Positions 45,852-54,456 of a stretch of 64,000 nucleotides of DNA are shown here, piece by piece. Position 1 is the first letter of the stretch. Each line of letters begins with the position of its first letter. The notes beneath the pieces are model-generated. The model was not told the origin of the DNA. It worked only from the letters and a program-made list of their open reading frames with translations, and searched no databases. Both the position numbers and the translations under genes were made by a program. The stretch is from NCBI RefSeq assembly GCF_005116655.2, contig NZ_CP050698.1:3557501-3621500 (forward strand). The letters run 5' to 3'. Source of the DNA: Desulfosediminicola flagellatus (lineage in GTDB: Bacteria > Desulfobacterota > Desulfobulbia > Desulfobulbales > Desulfocapsaceae).

Positions 45852-47443
45852 GTTTAAATTTCACTATGGAACCAAGGGTTTCATTTCTAACTGAATTGTT
45901 AAAAGAAATAGATAACTGTTCATTGCAAATACCACGTTTTCAAAGAGAATATGTTTGGGTATGGGATCAACAGAGAGACCTGTTGTGTAGTATTTACGAA
46001 GGATTACCTATAGGATCAATATTGGTTTGGAGTACAAAATTAGCAAATGTTAAGTCACACAATCAGATTGGACCTTTCAAACTAAAAGAAATAGACCAAG
46101 AAACTTACAGCAAAATGTTTATAATGGATGGCTTGCAAAGGATGACAACACTTTATGCCACATTATTTCACCCTGTCGGGGACGATTATGATAGCTTGGA
46201 AGGTACTGACGATTACTTTATTTATTGTGATTTAGATGCTGATGATATTCAGAGTTTATTTGTAAGAAAGATTGATATAAAAAATTTTGGTATTAACGAC
46301 TCAGGAAACTTCATGCCGTTGAGATATGTTTTTGATACAAAGGCATTTTTAAAATTTCAACGGCAATTACCAGAGGATAGAGAGGACTGGATTGATAAAG
46401 CTGATGAGATAGTGGCAGTTTTTAAAAATTATAAAATACCCGTGATTCCACTCGAATCAAACGAAATAAGTCTGGTTACCAAGAGCTTCGAGAGAATAAA
46501 TACGCGTGGAACTGTCATGTCTGAAACTCATATGTTGAACGCATTGAGTTATTCCGATCGATTTGATTTGCTAAAAATAATTAGCGAATATCAAGAATCA
46601 TATTTAGGTGAAGTTGAGGGCTGGGGAGAGGTTGATAAAGATTTTATTTTGTCTTTGATTAAAATGGAATTAGGGTTTGATATTTATTTTAAAAATACTG
46701 ATGTAGTTGCTGAAAATCTTAATCAAAAAATAGTCCAAAAAGTGTTTTGTGCCATAAAGGATTTTATTGCATTTTCTAATGAAATCTTAAATTTAAATAA
46801 CGCTAAACTCTTCCCATACAAGCTACAAATGTATGGTTTAGGTTACTCATTTCTCCAAAGTGAACCTCTCCCAAATGATGTCCTCAAGGCATGGTATATA
46901 ATTACAACATATACAGGGGCTTTTGGTGCAACAGCACGAAATTCATCATATTCTCTTGAGGACTTGAAACGTTATATTCAAAACAAAGAGTTTAAATGGA
47001 CTTTAAACATTCAACCACAAGTTAATGTGTGGCGTGAAAATGTTGGATTTCGCAGTGCGCGAATGAAGGCTTGGGGGTTTGCCCTAGCTAATAAACAAGA
47101 TTCAACTCTTCAAAATAGGAATTCTGCTCTAAATCTTATTACCAGTTACAGAGGCAAATATTTTCGTAAACCATTAGAATTGAAAACAGTTAGTAGTAAG
47201 AGACCTGGGCATCATTTCTTAATTCCACCAGAAAAAGTCAAAAGTTTTTCAATTATTTCTTTATCAGAAATTGAGCGTGAAGCTCATTTTATAAATGATT
47301 TGTTAATTGACTATCTTTTAAGTGATGACTTTGATTCATTTGCGAATGAAAGGGAGGATCTAATATTTAATTGGGAATTACAAAATATAGTTAAGCCCGC
47401 GGCACATTTGTTAGGATTGAAAAATATTACTTATAATGGATAG
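45848..47443 (+). CDS. DUF262 (GmrS-like, ParB-fold) protein
   Basis: 531 residues. The DUF262 signature is clear: IPRFQREYVWVWDQQ near residues 28-42, GLPIGSILVW, MDGLQRMTTLYATLF and FERINTRGTVMSETHMLNAL. In GmrSD this domain binds and hydrolyses nucleotides and guides cleavage of modified DNA. The usual C-terminal DUF1524 HNH nuclease of GmrSD-type enzymes is absent; the C-terminal half is an unrecognised helical region. It is third in the operon, overlapping the previous gene by ATGA. Confidence 0.88.
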   Translation: MSLNFTMEPRVSFLTELLKEIDNCSLQIPRFQREYVWVWDQQRDLLCSIYEGLPIGSILVWSTKLANVKSHNQIGPFKLKEIDQETYSKMFIMDGLQRMTTLYATLFHPVGDDYDSLEGTDDYFIYCDLDADDIQSLFVRKIDIKNFGINDSGNFMPLRYVFDTKAFLKFQRQLPEDREDWIDKADEIVAVFKNYKIPVIPLESNEISLVTKSFERINTRGTVMSETHMLNALSYSDRFDLLKIISEYQESYLGEVEGWGEVDKDFILSLIKMELGFDIYFKNTDVVAENLNQKIVQKVFCAIKDFIAFSNEILNLNNAKLFPYKLQMYGLGYSFLQSEPLPNDVLKAWYIITTYTGAFGATARNSSYSLEDLKRYIQNKEFKWTLNIQPQVNVWRENVGFRSARMKAWGFALANKQDSTLQNRNSALNLITSYRGKYFRKPLELKTVSSKRPGHHFLIPPEKVKSFSIISLSEIEREAHFINDLLIDYLLSDDFDSFANEREDLIFNWELQNIVKPAAHLLGLKNITYNG

Positions 47444-47479
47444 TGGTCTCTTAAGACTATGGTGGAGTAACGATAATAG

Positions 47480-48640
47480 ATGAAAAGTTTTTTAGAGTTT
47501 TTTGCTGGTGTAGGTCTGATACGAGAGGGGCTTAGTGCAACTGGGTGGGAATGTCTTTTAGCAAATGATATATCTGAGGACAAAAGGGATATATATGTCA
47601 AAAATTTTGGGGAAGATGATTTCCTTTTAGGTAATATCTGGGATCTTATTAGTGAACCTGCTTTAGTACCAGATAGTGTGTTTTTGTATACAGCATCATT
47701 TCCTTGTAGTGACCTTTCGGTAGCAGGCAGTCAGGCTGGTCTGCAAGGTTCTGCATCTGGGACGCTTAATGCTCTTTTACAAATATTGAGTATAAAGACA
47801 AAATGTAACACGCATCCTAAGGTTATACTTTTAGAGAATGTTAGCGGTTTTTTGACATCTAATAATGGGGATGATGTTGTTCGTACAGTTAAAATGTTCA
47901 ATGATCTAGATTATTACGTAGACATTATAGAGCTTGATGCTATTAATTTTTCGGCGCAAAGCCGACCAAGATCTTTTTTGATTGCTGTTGAAAGTGATTT
48001 GGCACAGCGAAATATGGAAATAAAATGTAGTACAATAGGAGCTAATAAATGGTGGGAAAAGTACGAATTATATCCAAGCCTCAGGCCTGGTAAGATAAGG
48101 AAAATTATACGTCAAAACGAGAGCTTGAAATGGGGCCTATTTGATATTGAGCCTAGTAAGCCATCTTCAATGAGATTGAAAGATATTATCGATCAAAGTA
48201 TACGTACCAATTCTTCTTTATGGTGGGTTGATGATCGAAAGACACGGTTGTTCGATCAAATGAGTCAAGGACATAAAATTAAATTGCATGGAATGATAGA
48301 AAGTCAGAAAACTTTATATGGTACTGTTTACCGTAGAATGAGAAACGGTAAATCTATGGCTGAATTGAGAACAGACGGGTTCTCTGGGTGCCTTAGAACA
48401 CCAAAGGGTGGTTCAAGTAAACAAATTTTAGTAGAGGCTGGTGGTGGTGATTGGAAGGTCCGGTTATTAATGCCACGTGAATATGCTAGATTACAGGGGC
48501 TTAGAGATAGTTTTATCTTACCTGAGAATGTAACCAAGGGGTATTTTGCAATGGGTGATGCTGTTTGCGTCCCTATTATTGAGTATATTGCTGAAAAAAT
48601 TCTTAATCCTTTGTATTCAAGTTTAGCTGAAGAAGTTTGA
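47480..48640 (+). CDS. C5 cytosine DNA methyltransferase (Dcm family)
   Basis: 386 residues. Motifs in order: SAM-binding FFAGVGLIREG (motif I), catalytic PCSDLS (motif IV, Cys in SFPCSD), LLENVSGF (motif VI ENV), SAQSRPRSFLIAV (motif VIII) and GDAVCVPIIEYIAEKI (motif X). A target-recognition region lies between VIII and X. It should make 5-methylcytosine at one specific site. It follows the DUF262 gene by 36 nt, last in the operon, which is what a protective modification enzyme for a restriction-like system would look like. Confidence 0.93.
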   Translation: MKSFLEFFAGVGLIREGLSATGWECLLANDISEDKRDIYVKNFGEDDFLLGNIWDLISEPALVPDSVFLYTASFPCSDLSVAGSQAGLQGSASGTLNALLQILSIKTKCNTHPKVILLENVSGFLTSNNGDDVVRTVKMFNDLDYYVDIIELDAINFSAQSRPRSFLIAVESDLAQRNMEIKCSTIGANKWWEKYELYPSLRPGKIRKIIRQNESLKWGLFDIEPSKPSSMRLKDIIDQSIRTNSSLWWVDDRKTRLFDQMSQGHKIKLHGMIESQKTLYGTVYRRMRNGKSMAELRTDGFSGCLRTPKGGSSKQILVEAGGGDWKVRLLMPREYARLQGLRDSFILPENVTKGYFAMGDAVCVPIIEYIAEKILNPLYSSLAEEV

Positions 48641-48710
48641 TACTAATATATAGTATATTTCTTATACTGTGTAATCTTAACCAATTTGATTGGCACAAAG
48701 CCACAAAGCC

Positions 48711-48756
48711 AAGGGGCAAGTCCGCTTTTGACTTTTATCTATGCTTTGACCAATCC
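48711..48756 (-). repeat. Right terminal inverted repeat of the island
   Basis: AAGGGGCAAGTCCGCTTTTG through GACCAATCC is the mate of the repeat at 42515-42561. The centre TCAAAAGC and the ends are unchanged, with scattered differences. It starts 70 nt after the methyltransferase stop. Short direct repeats (ACAAAGCC twice) lie just inside it. Confidence 0.75.
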
Positions 48757-48970
48757 AAGATACGCACTGACTATCTCAAACGTAAAAGGCCATGCATAAG
48801 CAACTGAAATTCAATCTCGAAGGTAAATATTTTCAGATTAAGTCTGAACTATTCTAGTTCAACCGGTCTCGGATCTACCATCAATTTGCACATAAACAAT
48901 CTTGGTTCTCCCCTGACTTTTTTCTTGGTCTTGTATAGCTGGCCCTGAATCATGGTGAGAAAATCGATTG

Positions 48971-49108
48971 TTAAATAAAAAAATCAAGTACTTCTAACTC
49001 AATCGCACTTTTATTCTGCCAGTCTGCTTTGTTAAGGTTTTGCAGTAGACGCTTTCGGAAAAATGGTTCATATTTTTGAGATGGCAAACCTCTCAGTTTT
49101 CGTTCTAT
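48971..49108 (-). pseudogene. Possible gene remnant
   Basis: On the minus strand an open stretch reads IERKLRGLPSQKYEPFFRKR and continues to a TAA at 48971-48973, 45 codons in all, but has no start codon and is preceded by a stop. It has a protein-like composition, unlike the bases around it. Likely the 3' end of a gene cut by the island insertion; family not recognised. Confidence 0.35.
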
Positions 49109-49219
49109 CCCCCTTCACTTTTACAAAAGGAGAGAAGAGGACAAAATACTTGAAGCAATAAACTCTACCAGAACCGAGTGTTTTAAGTTCTTCTGGGAAT
49201 CGCAACTATTCTGGTAAAC

Positions 49220-50053
49220 CTACAAAACGGCTCCATATGCTTCAGTAAATGCTTTGGCGATATATTCATTGCTACAATATGCAAATCCTTTGTCACCCCA
49301 TTTAGTCCCCCAGCTATTTCGTACAATGAAGTAATCTTTTGTATAACCCACCAGGCAGACCGCATGACCACCAAAGGTTTTAGAGCCATCATACGTATCC
49401 AGCTCTCCGTTTGTTGAGGTTGCTTTCTTCCAGTTCTTATCAACATCTAAACGAGTTAACACTGGACCTGCATGTGCAATCCAGCTTCGCCAGTGATCGA
49501 AATTCAGCCGAAGATTGTAATAAGCGGTGATCCGAAATTGCGCAGCGATTGAAAAGAAAACATTGGCCGGGAGTTTTGAGAGAGAACCATTCATCGAAAG
49601 CATATGCTCGGGCACACACCCATATTTTTGTGCAATTCTGAGTGCAAGTTTTGTAGAGGTGCCAGCATTTTCTATAAATGTTGTGGGGTATCTCGTTAGA
49701 TCATCAGTTTCTTTGTTAGCCATCCAGATAAAACGAGGAGAAGGTTCTTCTGTCTCAGCCATTTTTCCTTTGGTAACATAGTGCCATCGTAATACACCAT
49801 CTGCAGTCGCAAATCCTACACATGCCCCAGTTTTCCCCTGGTCACGAATTTTCCACCAGGATTGCCTGAGATCTTTTTTCTTTGGTCGTGGACTGGAAAA
49901 ATCACCACTGGAAATTTGCAATGCCCCGGTGAAAATATTCTCAGATTCTGTTTGAGCTATTACGGCATCTTCATAATTCCAATCATTTTCATCACCGGGT
50001 GATTTCCCGCAATTGAGGACAAATCGACTGACTTTAGGCCCTTTTTTTCCCAT
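49220..50053 (-). CDS. Papain-like cysteine peptidase (C1A)
   Basis: 277 residues. The C1 catalytic set is visible: Gln and Cys in RDQGKTGACVGFAT (about 89-102), His in TFGGHAVCLVGY and Asn in NSWGTKWGDKGFAYC. There is no signal peptide; the first 85 residues form a short pro-like or linker part. The predicted fold is complete, so it should be active. It is the last gene of the minus-strand protease cluster. Cytosolic or exported by an unconventional route, since no leader is seen. Confidence 0.92.
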   Translation of the reverse strand: MGKKGPKVSRFVLNCGKSPGDENDWNYEDAVIAQTESENIFTGALQISSGDFSSPRPKKKDLRQSWWKIRDQGKTGACVGFATADGVLRWHYVTKGKMAETEEPSPRFIWMANKETDDLTRYPTTFIENAGTSTKLALRIAQKYGCVPEHMLSMNGSLSKLPANVFFSIAAQFRITAYYNLRLNFDHWRSWIAHAGPVLTRLDVDKNWKKATSTNGELDTYDGSKTFGGHAVCLVGYTKDYFIVRNSWGTKWGDKGFAYCSNEYIAKAFTEAYGAVL

Positions 50054-50101
50054 TGGATTCCTCCCCGCCTAATGTATTATTCTGATGTTTATGCTGGGCA
50101 C

Positions 50102-51037
50102 CTAATCATTAGTTCCAGGTAGCTTATCCAAAAATACGTTTGCTTTTGTTATTGCTTCCCCTCCTTCGGCATTTGTCAGTTGATTACTCTTGAAGCAATT
50201 ATATTCATTATCAATAAGATAATCTTTTGCTCCGCGCACCAAGATACCCTCCACTAACCCTTCAGAATTAAATACTGCCGACCCGGAATTACCACCATAG
50301 GTGTCAAGATTTGCAAATAACCACGGTCCTTCATCCCGCATGACAACAGTAGTTTCCCCAAATGCTATCTTCACAGGTAAACCACTCGGGTAACCGATTA
50401 CCCCAAGATTTCGCCCCAAACCTAATTCCCCGCTTTTTCGTACTGGTAATGGCGCAGCACCGGAAGCAGTTATTTCCCTATCGACACGAACTATTGCAAA
50501 ATCACCAGTAGAAGATAACTCATGAGCGACCAGTTCTTTACCAAAGTAAACCTGGTCTGCAGTAAAATGCGTTGTTCCTTTGTCATCAGCGCTCGCCACT
50601 TTAAAACCAAAGACATATGCGGTTCCTTGAATTTCAAATTCAGTCTCACCACAATGGCCGGCAGTGGCAATTAAATCCGGACCAACCATAAATCCAGAAC
50701 ACCACCCTCCTGTGTGTTGGTTCCCAAATCGCTCCCCTGCACACGGTGGAAATCCCTGACGTACAAAACTACCGACCTTAAGCCTGAATGTACCGTCTTC
50801 CTGTTCTATTATGTCATCCTTGTTAGTTAATATAACAGTGGCATCTGCTAATTTTCTCTGAAGCTCATCGTGAGCTTCAGTCGTTACAAGAGTGTAATAA
50901 TCTCTACGGTCATCCTCGCCAAACAGGACTTTGTCGCCTTTCGGGCCGACGTCTATTCCATTGCTGTTTTTTAGACCTGTTTCTTTGTGATAATATTGAG
51001 AGATTCTTTCTTCTCGATCTTTCCTTGATTCAGACAT
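50102..51037 (-). CDS. Trypsin-like serine peptidase (S1 family)
   Basis: 311 residues. Catalytic triad: His in ATAGHCGE, Asp in GDFAIVRVD, Ser in YGGNSGSAVF. The 75-residue N-terminal part is charged and helical, without a signal peptide. It resembles V8/glutamyl-type trypsin folds (GWCSGFMVGPDLIATAGHC). It lies 48 nt from the C1 peptidase in the same orientation, so they are likely cotranscribed. Confidence 0.92.
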   Translation of the reverse strand: MSESRKDREERISQYYHKETGLKNSNGIDVGPKGDKVLFGEDDRRDYYTLVTTEAHDELQRKLADATVILTNKDDIIEQEDGTFRLKVGSFVRQGFPPCAGERFGNQHTGGWCSGFMVGPDLIATAGHCGETEFEIQGTAYVFGFKVASADDKGTTHFTADQVYFGKELVAHELSSTGDFAIVRVDREITASGAAPLPVRKSGELGLGRNLGVIGYPSGLPVKIAFGETTVVMRDEGPWLFANLDTYGGNSGSAVFNSEGLVEGILVRGAKDYLIDNEYNCFKSNQLTNAEGGEAITKANVFLDKLPGTND

Positions 51038-51116
51038 GATATATTTTCCTTGTATTCTTCAATTTTAGATCGTCAAGAGCCTGAGTGTTCAGATGGAAAC
51101 CATGTAGTATGCAAAA

Positions 51117-52454
51117 TCAACGTGGACAAACACACCAACATAGTTCTGTCATTGCAGCTCCTACTTCCTTAATGATGTTTTTCATTTCTCGGTATGGTGG
51201 GATAAACTCCTTGCCGAATTCAATTGTCCAACCTTGAATTTTTCTTTTGTCTCGAGCAGCTAAACTCCGACTGAAAGCATAGTCAGACGATGTACCGGTT
51301 GTTGGATAAAGCCCGGAGGATTCGTTAACAGTATAACCTTGACTACCATGAACTGATGCTAAAGCCTGATTCATACGATGAGCTAATCCTATAGAGAGTA
51401 TTTCATCTGTTGGTGAGATAAATTCCCGGTATAGGTCATCATCCAACCTGCCACGCTTCCCATCATATTCGGAATTACCGAAATGCTGTTTCGGGTTATT
51501 GCTCTGGTTGTCATCGTTTCCCCAGCTGTATAAAATCAACTCTGAATAGCTATGAATATCGACGTAGTATTCAATATTTTCAAAGCATTTGAATAGATGG
51601 AGGATATTCAGTATTTCAGGTTCGGAGAAGGGAGATTCACCCTTATATATGTTACTTGCGGGATTTGTTGATGTACCTATTCCACTTGACCACAGAAAAT
51701 CAAAGTTACGATTGAGATCCACCCCCAAATATCGCTGGTCTACATCATTATTGGGGTTTCGATTTTTTCGCCACATTGGGAAAACAGTCTGGCTGTAATG
51801 CTTACCGTCAGGGTTGACGTCAGGGAATACGATTATATTTACGTCATCAATAATTGTCCGGACCTGATCAATACTGAAAACTTTTTGACCGTATTGAAGG
51901 GATTCATCAGCCAGATAGGAATCAACTAATCCAAGTAAAAAAGATACACAGATATCTGATCCACCCCATTCCCGAGCGTGCATGCTCCCTGTAAATAAGA
52001 GAGTTGTTTTTTCTGTGTCCCTGGAACTGCCGATGCGTACAGCATGAGACACCCGTTCTTCCCAGGTACGATTGGGAAGTTCGATAAGTTCGACAAGATC
52101 AGGATGTTCGACACTTAGGTTAAGTAATGATTCCTCCACTTCATCAACCGTCAAATATCCCTGAATAGTTCGTTTTGCCATATCAGATACGTGCTTGGCT
52201 GTGAGAAATCGATTTTCCGGAGACACTTCAGCTTTACATGCCAAAGTCATTGAAGCAAGGTCACTGACGATAGTGACCTCAAATCCGGCCTGTTTAACTT
52301 GGGTGATTTCCTCTTCATTCAAAATCCCGGAAACCATGAATTTATTCCTGCTTATCTGGCGGGTTCCCCTATATTTCAAATCAAGATCCAGCTTGCCCAG
52401 TAATCTGAGATGAGCGAAACTGTTTGCAATAATGGAGGTTTCATAGATGCTCAT
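51117..52454 (-). CDS. M14 zinc carboxypeptidase
   Basis: 445 residues. The zinc site is HxxE in GSMHAREWGG plus His in YVDIHSYSE; the substrate-binding Arg/Asn pair is in GVDLNRNFDF; and the catalytic Glu is in GWTIEFGKEF. The first 100 residues look like an activation or binding region. ATG 52454 is chosen since GGGAGG lies seven bases before it; a GTG five codons earlier overlaps that site. No signal peptide is present. It could trim C-terminal residues of peptides made by the neighbouring endopeptidases. Confidence 0.92.
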   Translation of the reverse strand: MSIYETSIIANSFAHLRLLGKLDLDLKYRGTRQISRNKFMVSGILNEEEITQVKQAGFEVTIVSDLASMTLACKAEVSPENRFLTAKHVSDMAKRTIQGYLTVDEVEESLLNLSVEHPDLVELIELPNRTWEERVSHAVRIGSSRDTEKTTLLFTGSMHAREWGGSDICVSFLLGLVDSYLADESLQYGQKVFSIDQVRTIIDDVNIIVFPDVNPDGKHYSQTVFPMWRKNRNPNNDVDQRYLGVDLNRNFDFLWSSGIGTSTNPASNIYKGESPFSEPEILNILHLFKCFENIEYYVDIHSYSELILYSWGNDDNQSNNPKQHFGNSEYDGKRGRLDDDLYREFISPTDEILSIGLAHRMNQALASVHGSQGYTVNESSGLYPTTGTSSDYAFSRSLAARDKRKIQGWTIEFGKEFIPPYREMKNIIKEVGAAMTELCWCVCPR

Positions 52455-52653
52455 CACATGCCCTCCCACATAAAGTTTTTTTGTAGAGATACAGTATAGT
52501 TACTAGTGAAAATAACTGGCTCTGAAAACAGACCGTTTCGGCCATGAAATAATCACTCGGGAATCGATGAGGTAAGCAGCAAGAGAGGATACCTTCCCCC
52601 CCCCCTCCTCTCTTGCTGCTATTAAAAATGAATCATTGATAGACTTTTTACAT

Positions 52654-53754
52654 TTAACAGCCTTCATCGTTACAGAGGATTACGATGTTGTCTGTCGTAA
52701 ATCGTGGTCCGTTAAACGTTTCACCAAATGAACCTGTGCAGGTTCCATCATCATATCCGCTCACAACAGAATTCACCCAGTTACTCTTACGATAACTCCG
52801 AATCCACGGGCCACCGCTTGCTCCATAGGTCATTGAACAGCCGGTGTTCAGTACAGTGGAACCTCCACAACTACCACCAGGACTGAAGCTTTCTGAAACG
52901 CAGAGTTCTTTCTTGTTACCGCTCCCGATATTGCCTGGATAGCCAACTGCATGATGCAACTGATTGGAAGAGTAGTTCCATGAACGGCCAAGCCAACCAG
53001 TGTAGTATGTCACATCTTTTGATTGAGAATTTTTTCCAAGCGAGATAAGGCAGACATCAGAACGGCGGTCACCGTCGCTTATCCACCTGTTTAAGATTCT
53101 GGCCGATTTCCATGGAAATGTTCCATAGGGTGCATAGCCGTCCCTGTAGGCTGGAGTAAAACTCCACCCTCCAATCCACTTGCTCTCGGATCGGTCATAG
53201 CAACAATGGGCCGCAGTAACGATGATGTTATTCTTGCTTATAACCGTTGCTGAGCATGTTCCCGAACTGGAAAACAATTTTCCAATTGCCACCTGCGGAT
53301 AATTGTAATTGACACTCGAACAGTTCTCGCAATACTGAGCATAGACATCCTTTGTACCAAAATCTATGCTTTTGCCTTGACTGGATTTACTATCTCCGCT
53401 CTCTGCTTCATCATTTTTTTTCCAATCGTCCGGGAATGAACTTTTCGCCTCATTGTTTGCTTTTGGATCAGGCGGACTCCCTGAGCTGTTGCCAGGCTCC
53501 CCTGTGGCGGATTTCATCATATCTGGCGATGTGGGATCAATTTTTTTGGGTGTACCTCGAGTTGCATCCCAATCCAATGGCTTGGCATTGATCCTCGCTG
53601 CACGGGTTTTGAACGCGTCGACATCATCTCCCTTTTCATCCATGTCTGAACGCTTTATACTCTGTGTTTTACCAGACTCATCAGCCAGGGCTAAGCAGCT
53701 AATACCTAGTCCGACAATAACGAATAACACGATCAACAATTTCCGGAATTCCAT
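52654..53754 (-). CDS. Secreted trypsin-like serine peptidase (S1)
   Basis: 366 residues with an N-terminal signal peptide (MEFRKLLIVLFVIVGLGISC then ALADES). A hydrophilic, Ser/Asp/Lys-rich stretch of about 115 residues precedes the S1 domain. The triad is His in VTAAHCC, Asp in RRSDVCLISLG and Ser in GASGGPWIRS. Several Cys pairs suggest disulfides outside the cytoplasm. It is the only gene of the cluster with a clear export signal. Ribosome-binding site AAAAGGAGG precedes the ATG. Confidence 0.92.
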   Translation of the reverse strand: MEFRKLLIVLFVIVGLGISCLALADESGKTQSIKRSDMDEKGDDVDAFKTRAARINAKPLDWDATRGTPKKIDPTSPDMMKSATGEPGNSSGSPPDPKANNEAKSSFPDDWKKNDEAESGDSKSSQGKSIDFGTKDVYAQYCENCSSVNYNYPQVAIGKLFSSSGTCSATVISKNNIIVTAAHCCYDRSESKWIGGWSFTPAYRDGYAPYGTFPWKSARILNRWISDGDRRSDVCLISLGKNSQSKDVTYYTGWLGRSWNYSSNQLHHAVGYPGNIGSGNKKELCVSESFSPGGSCGGSTVLNTGCSMTYGASGGPWIRSYRKSNWVNSVVSGYDDGTCTGSFGETFNGPRFTTDNIVILCNDEGC

Positions 53755-53855
53755 AACCTGCCTCCTTTTAGCATAAGAAGATTCGGTTGATGTTCATGGT
53801 CAACTACAACCAACCAATCACATGTGCATAACCAGAAACCTATCATTCCCCCTTT

Positions 53856-54131
53856 TTAGACGATGCTGCGAAGTTGTGGAATGGTTTCGAATGAAGGTGC
53901 ATCACGAGAATCAACGGCAGCAACAGCACCATTCTCCTTAAAGCGATAGCGCCTGCCGGTTACCTGTCCATGGACGAGCATTCCGGTATGGCCGATGTAT
54001 TCATAATAGACTGATGGACTACGTGTTGGCATCCTCCCGTGCCCTATCGTGGTGTTAGGTTGGCGAGTCGCCGCTTTCTTCATTCGTGTCTCGCTCTGAA
54101 TTCGTCGTCTCCGTTGTCCGCAACATCCCAT
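53856..54131 (-). CDS. Small unknown protein
   Basis: 91 residues starting MGCCGQRRRRIQSETRMKKA. The C-terminal half (YYEYIGHTGMLVHGQVTGRR, then VDSRDAPSFETIPQLR) has a small beta-barrel look, and recalls small proteins of phage-like or secretion loci, but I cannot name the family. Its first 77 bases overlap the end of the DUF1360 gene in another frame. ATG 54131 is preceded by GAGG at nine bases. Confidence 0.6.
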   Translation of the reverse strand: MGCCGQRRRRIQSETRMKKAATRQPNTTIGHGRMPTRSPSVYYEYIGHTGMLVHGQVTGRRYRFKENGAVAAVDSRDAPSFETIPQLRSIV

Positions 54132-54456
54132 TGGAATTATCCTCTTCTTCGAAGTACAGCGCAGCAGGAGGATGGTCACCCAGTCCAGTAAGCCGTGCCA
54201 ACACTATTGCACCGCCGGAGAGAGCTGGCCAAAGAATAACCATCTCCTTTAAATTCTCGCCAATCAATACAGCAGCAGGAGCCGCAACCCACACACTCAG
54301 GCAGTAGAAGCAATCCAGCAGCTCCCCCCAGAAACCTTCTCCTGCCCGTAAACGGAGTCTGACAAAAATGTTCCAGGGACCATCCTCCTCATATAGCAGG
54401 TGGGTGATTCGCCATACTGCGAGTGTGCTAATTACCAGCCAGTACCATTGACTCAT
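54055..54456 (-). CDS. DUF1360-like membrane protein
   Basis: 133 residues. It opens MSQWYWLVISTLAVWRITHL, followed by LLYEEDGPWNIFVRLR and a CFYCLSVWVAAPAAVL helix, the pattern of DUF1360 proteins. Three hydrophobic helices precede a hydrophilic tail rich in Glu, Asn and Thr. ATG 54456 overlaps the stop of the upstream gene by four bases (ATGA), so translation is coupled. The function of this family is unknown. Confidence 0.7.
   Translation of the reverse strand: MSQWYWLVISTLAVWRITHLLYEEDGPWNIFVRLRLRAGEGFWGELLDCFYCLSVWVAAPAAVLIGENLKEMVILWPALSGGAIVLARLTGLGDHPPAALYFEEEDNSNGMLRTTETTNSERDTNEESGDSPT

Noticed and set aside
42515..48756. A Tn3-family transposon
   Set aside because: There is no transposase, and the GGGG ends of the repeats face inward rather than outward.
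48860..48890. A stretch like the T arm and 3' end of tRNA-Pro (GTTCAACC..CTACCA)
   Set aside because: Only about 14 of 24 bases agree with the tRNA end, no better than chance, so it does not support tRNA-directed integration. The inverted repeats are better borders.
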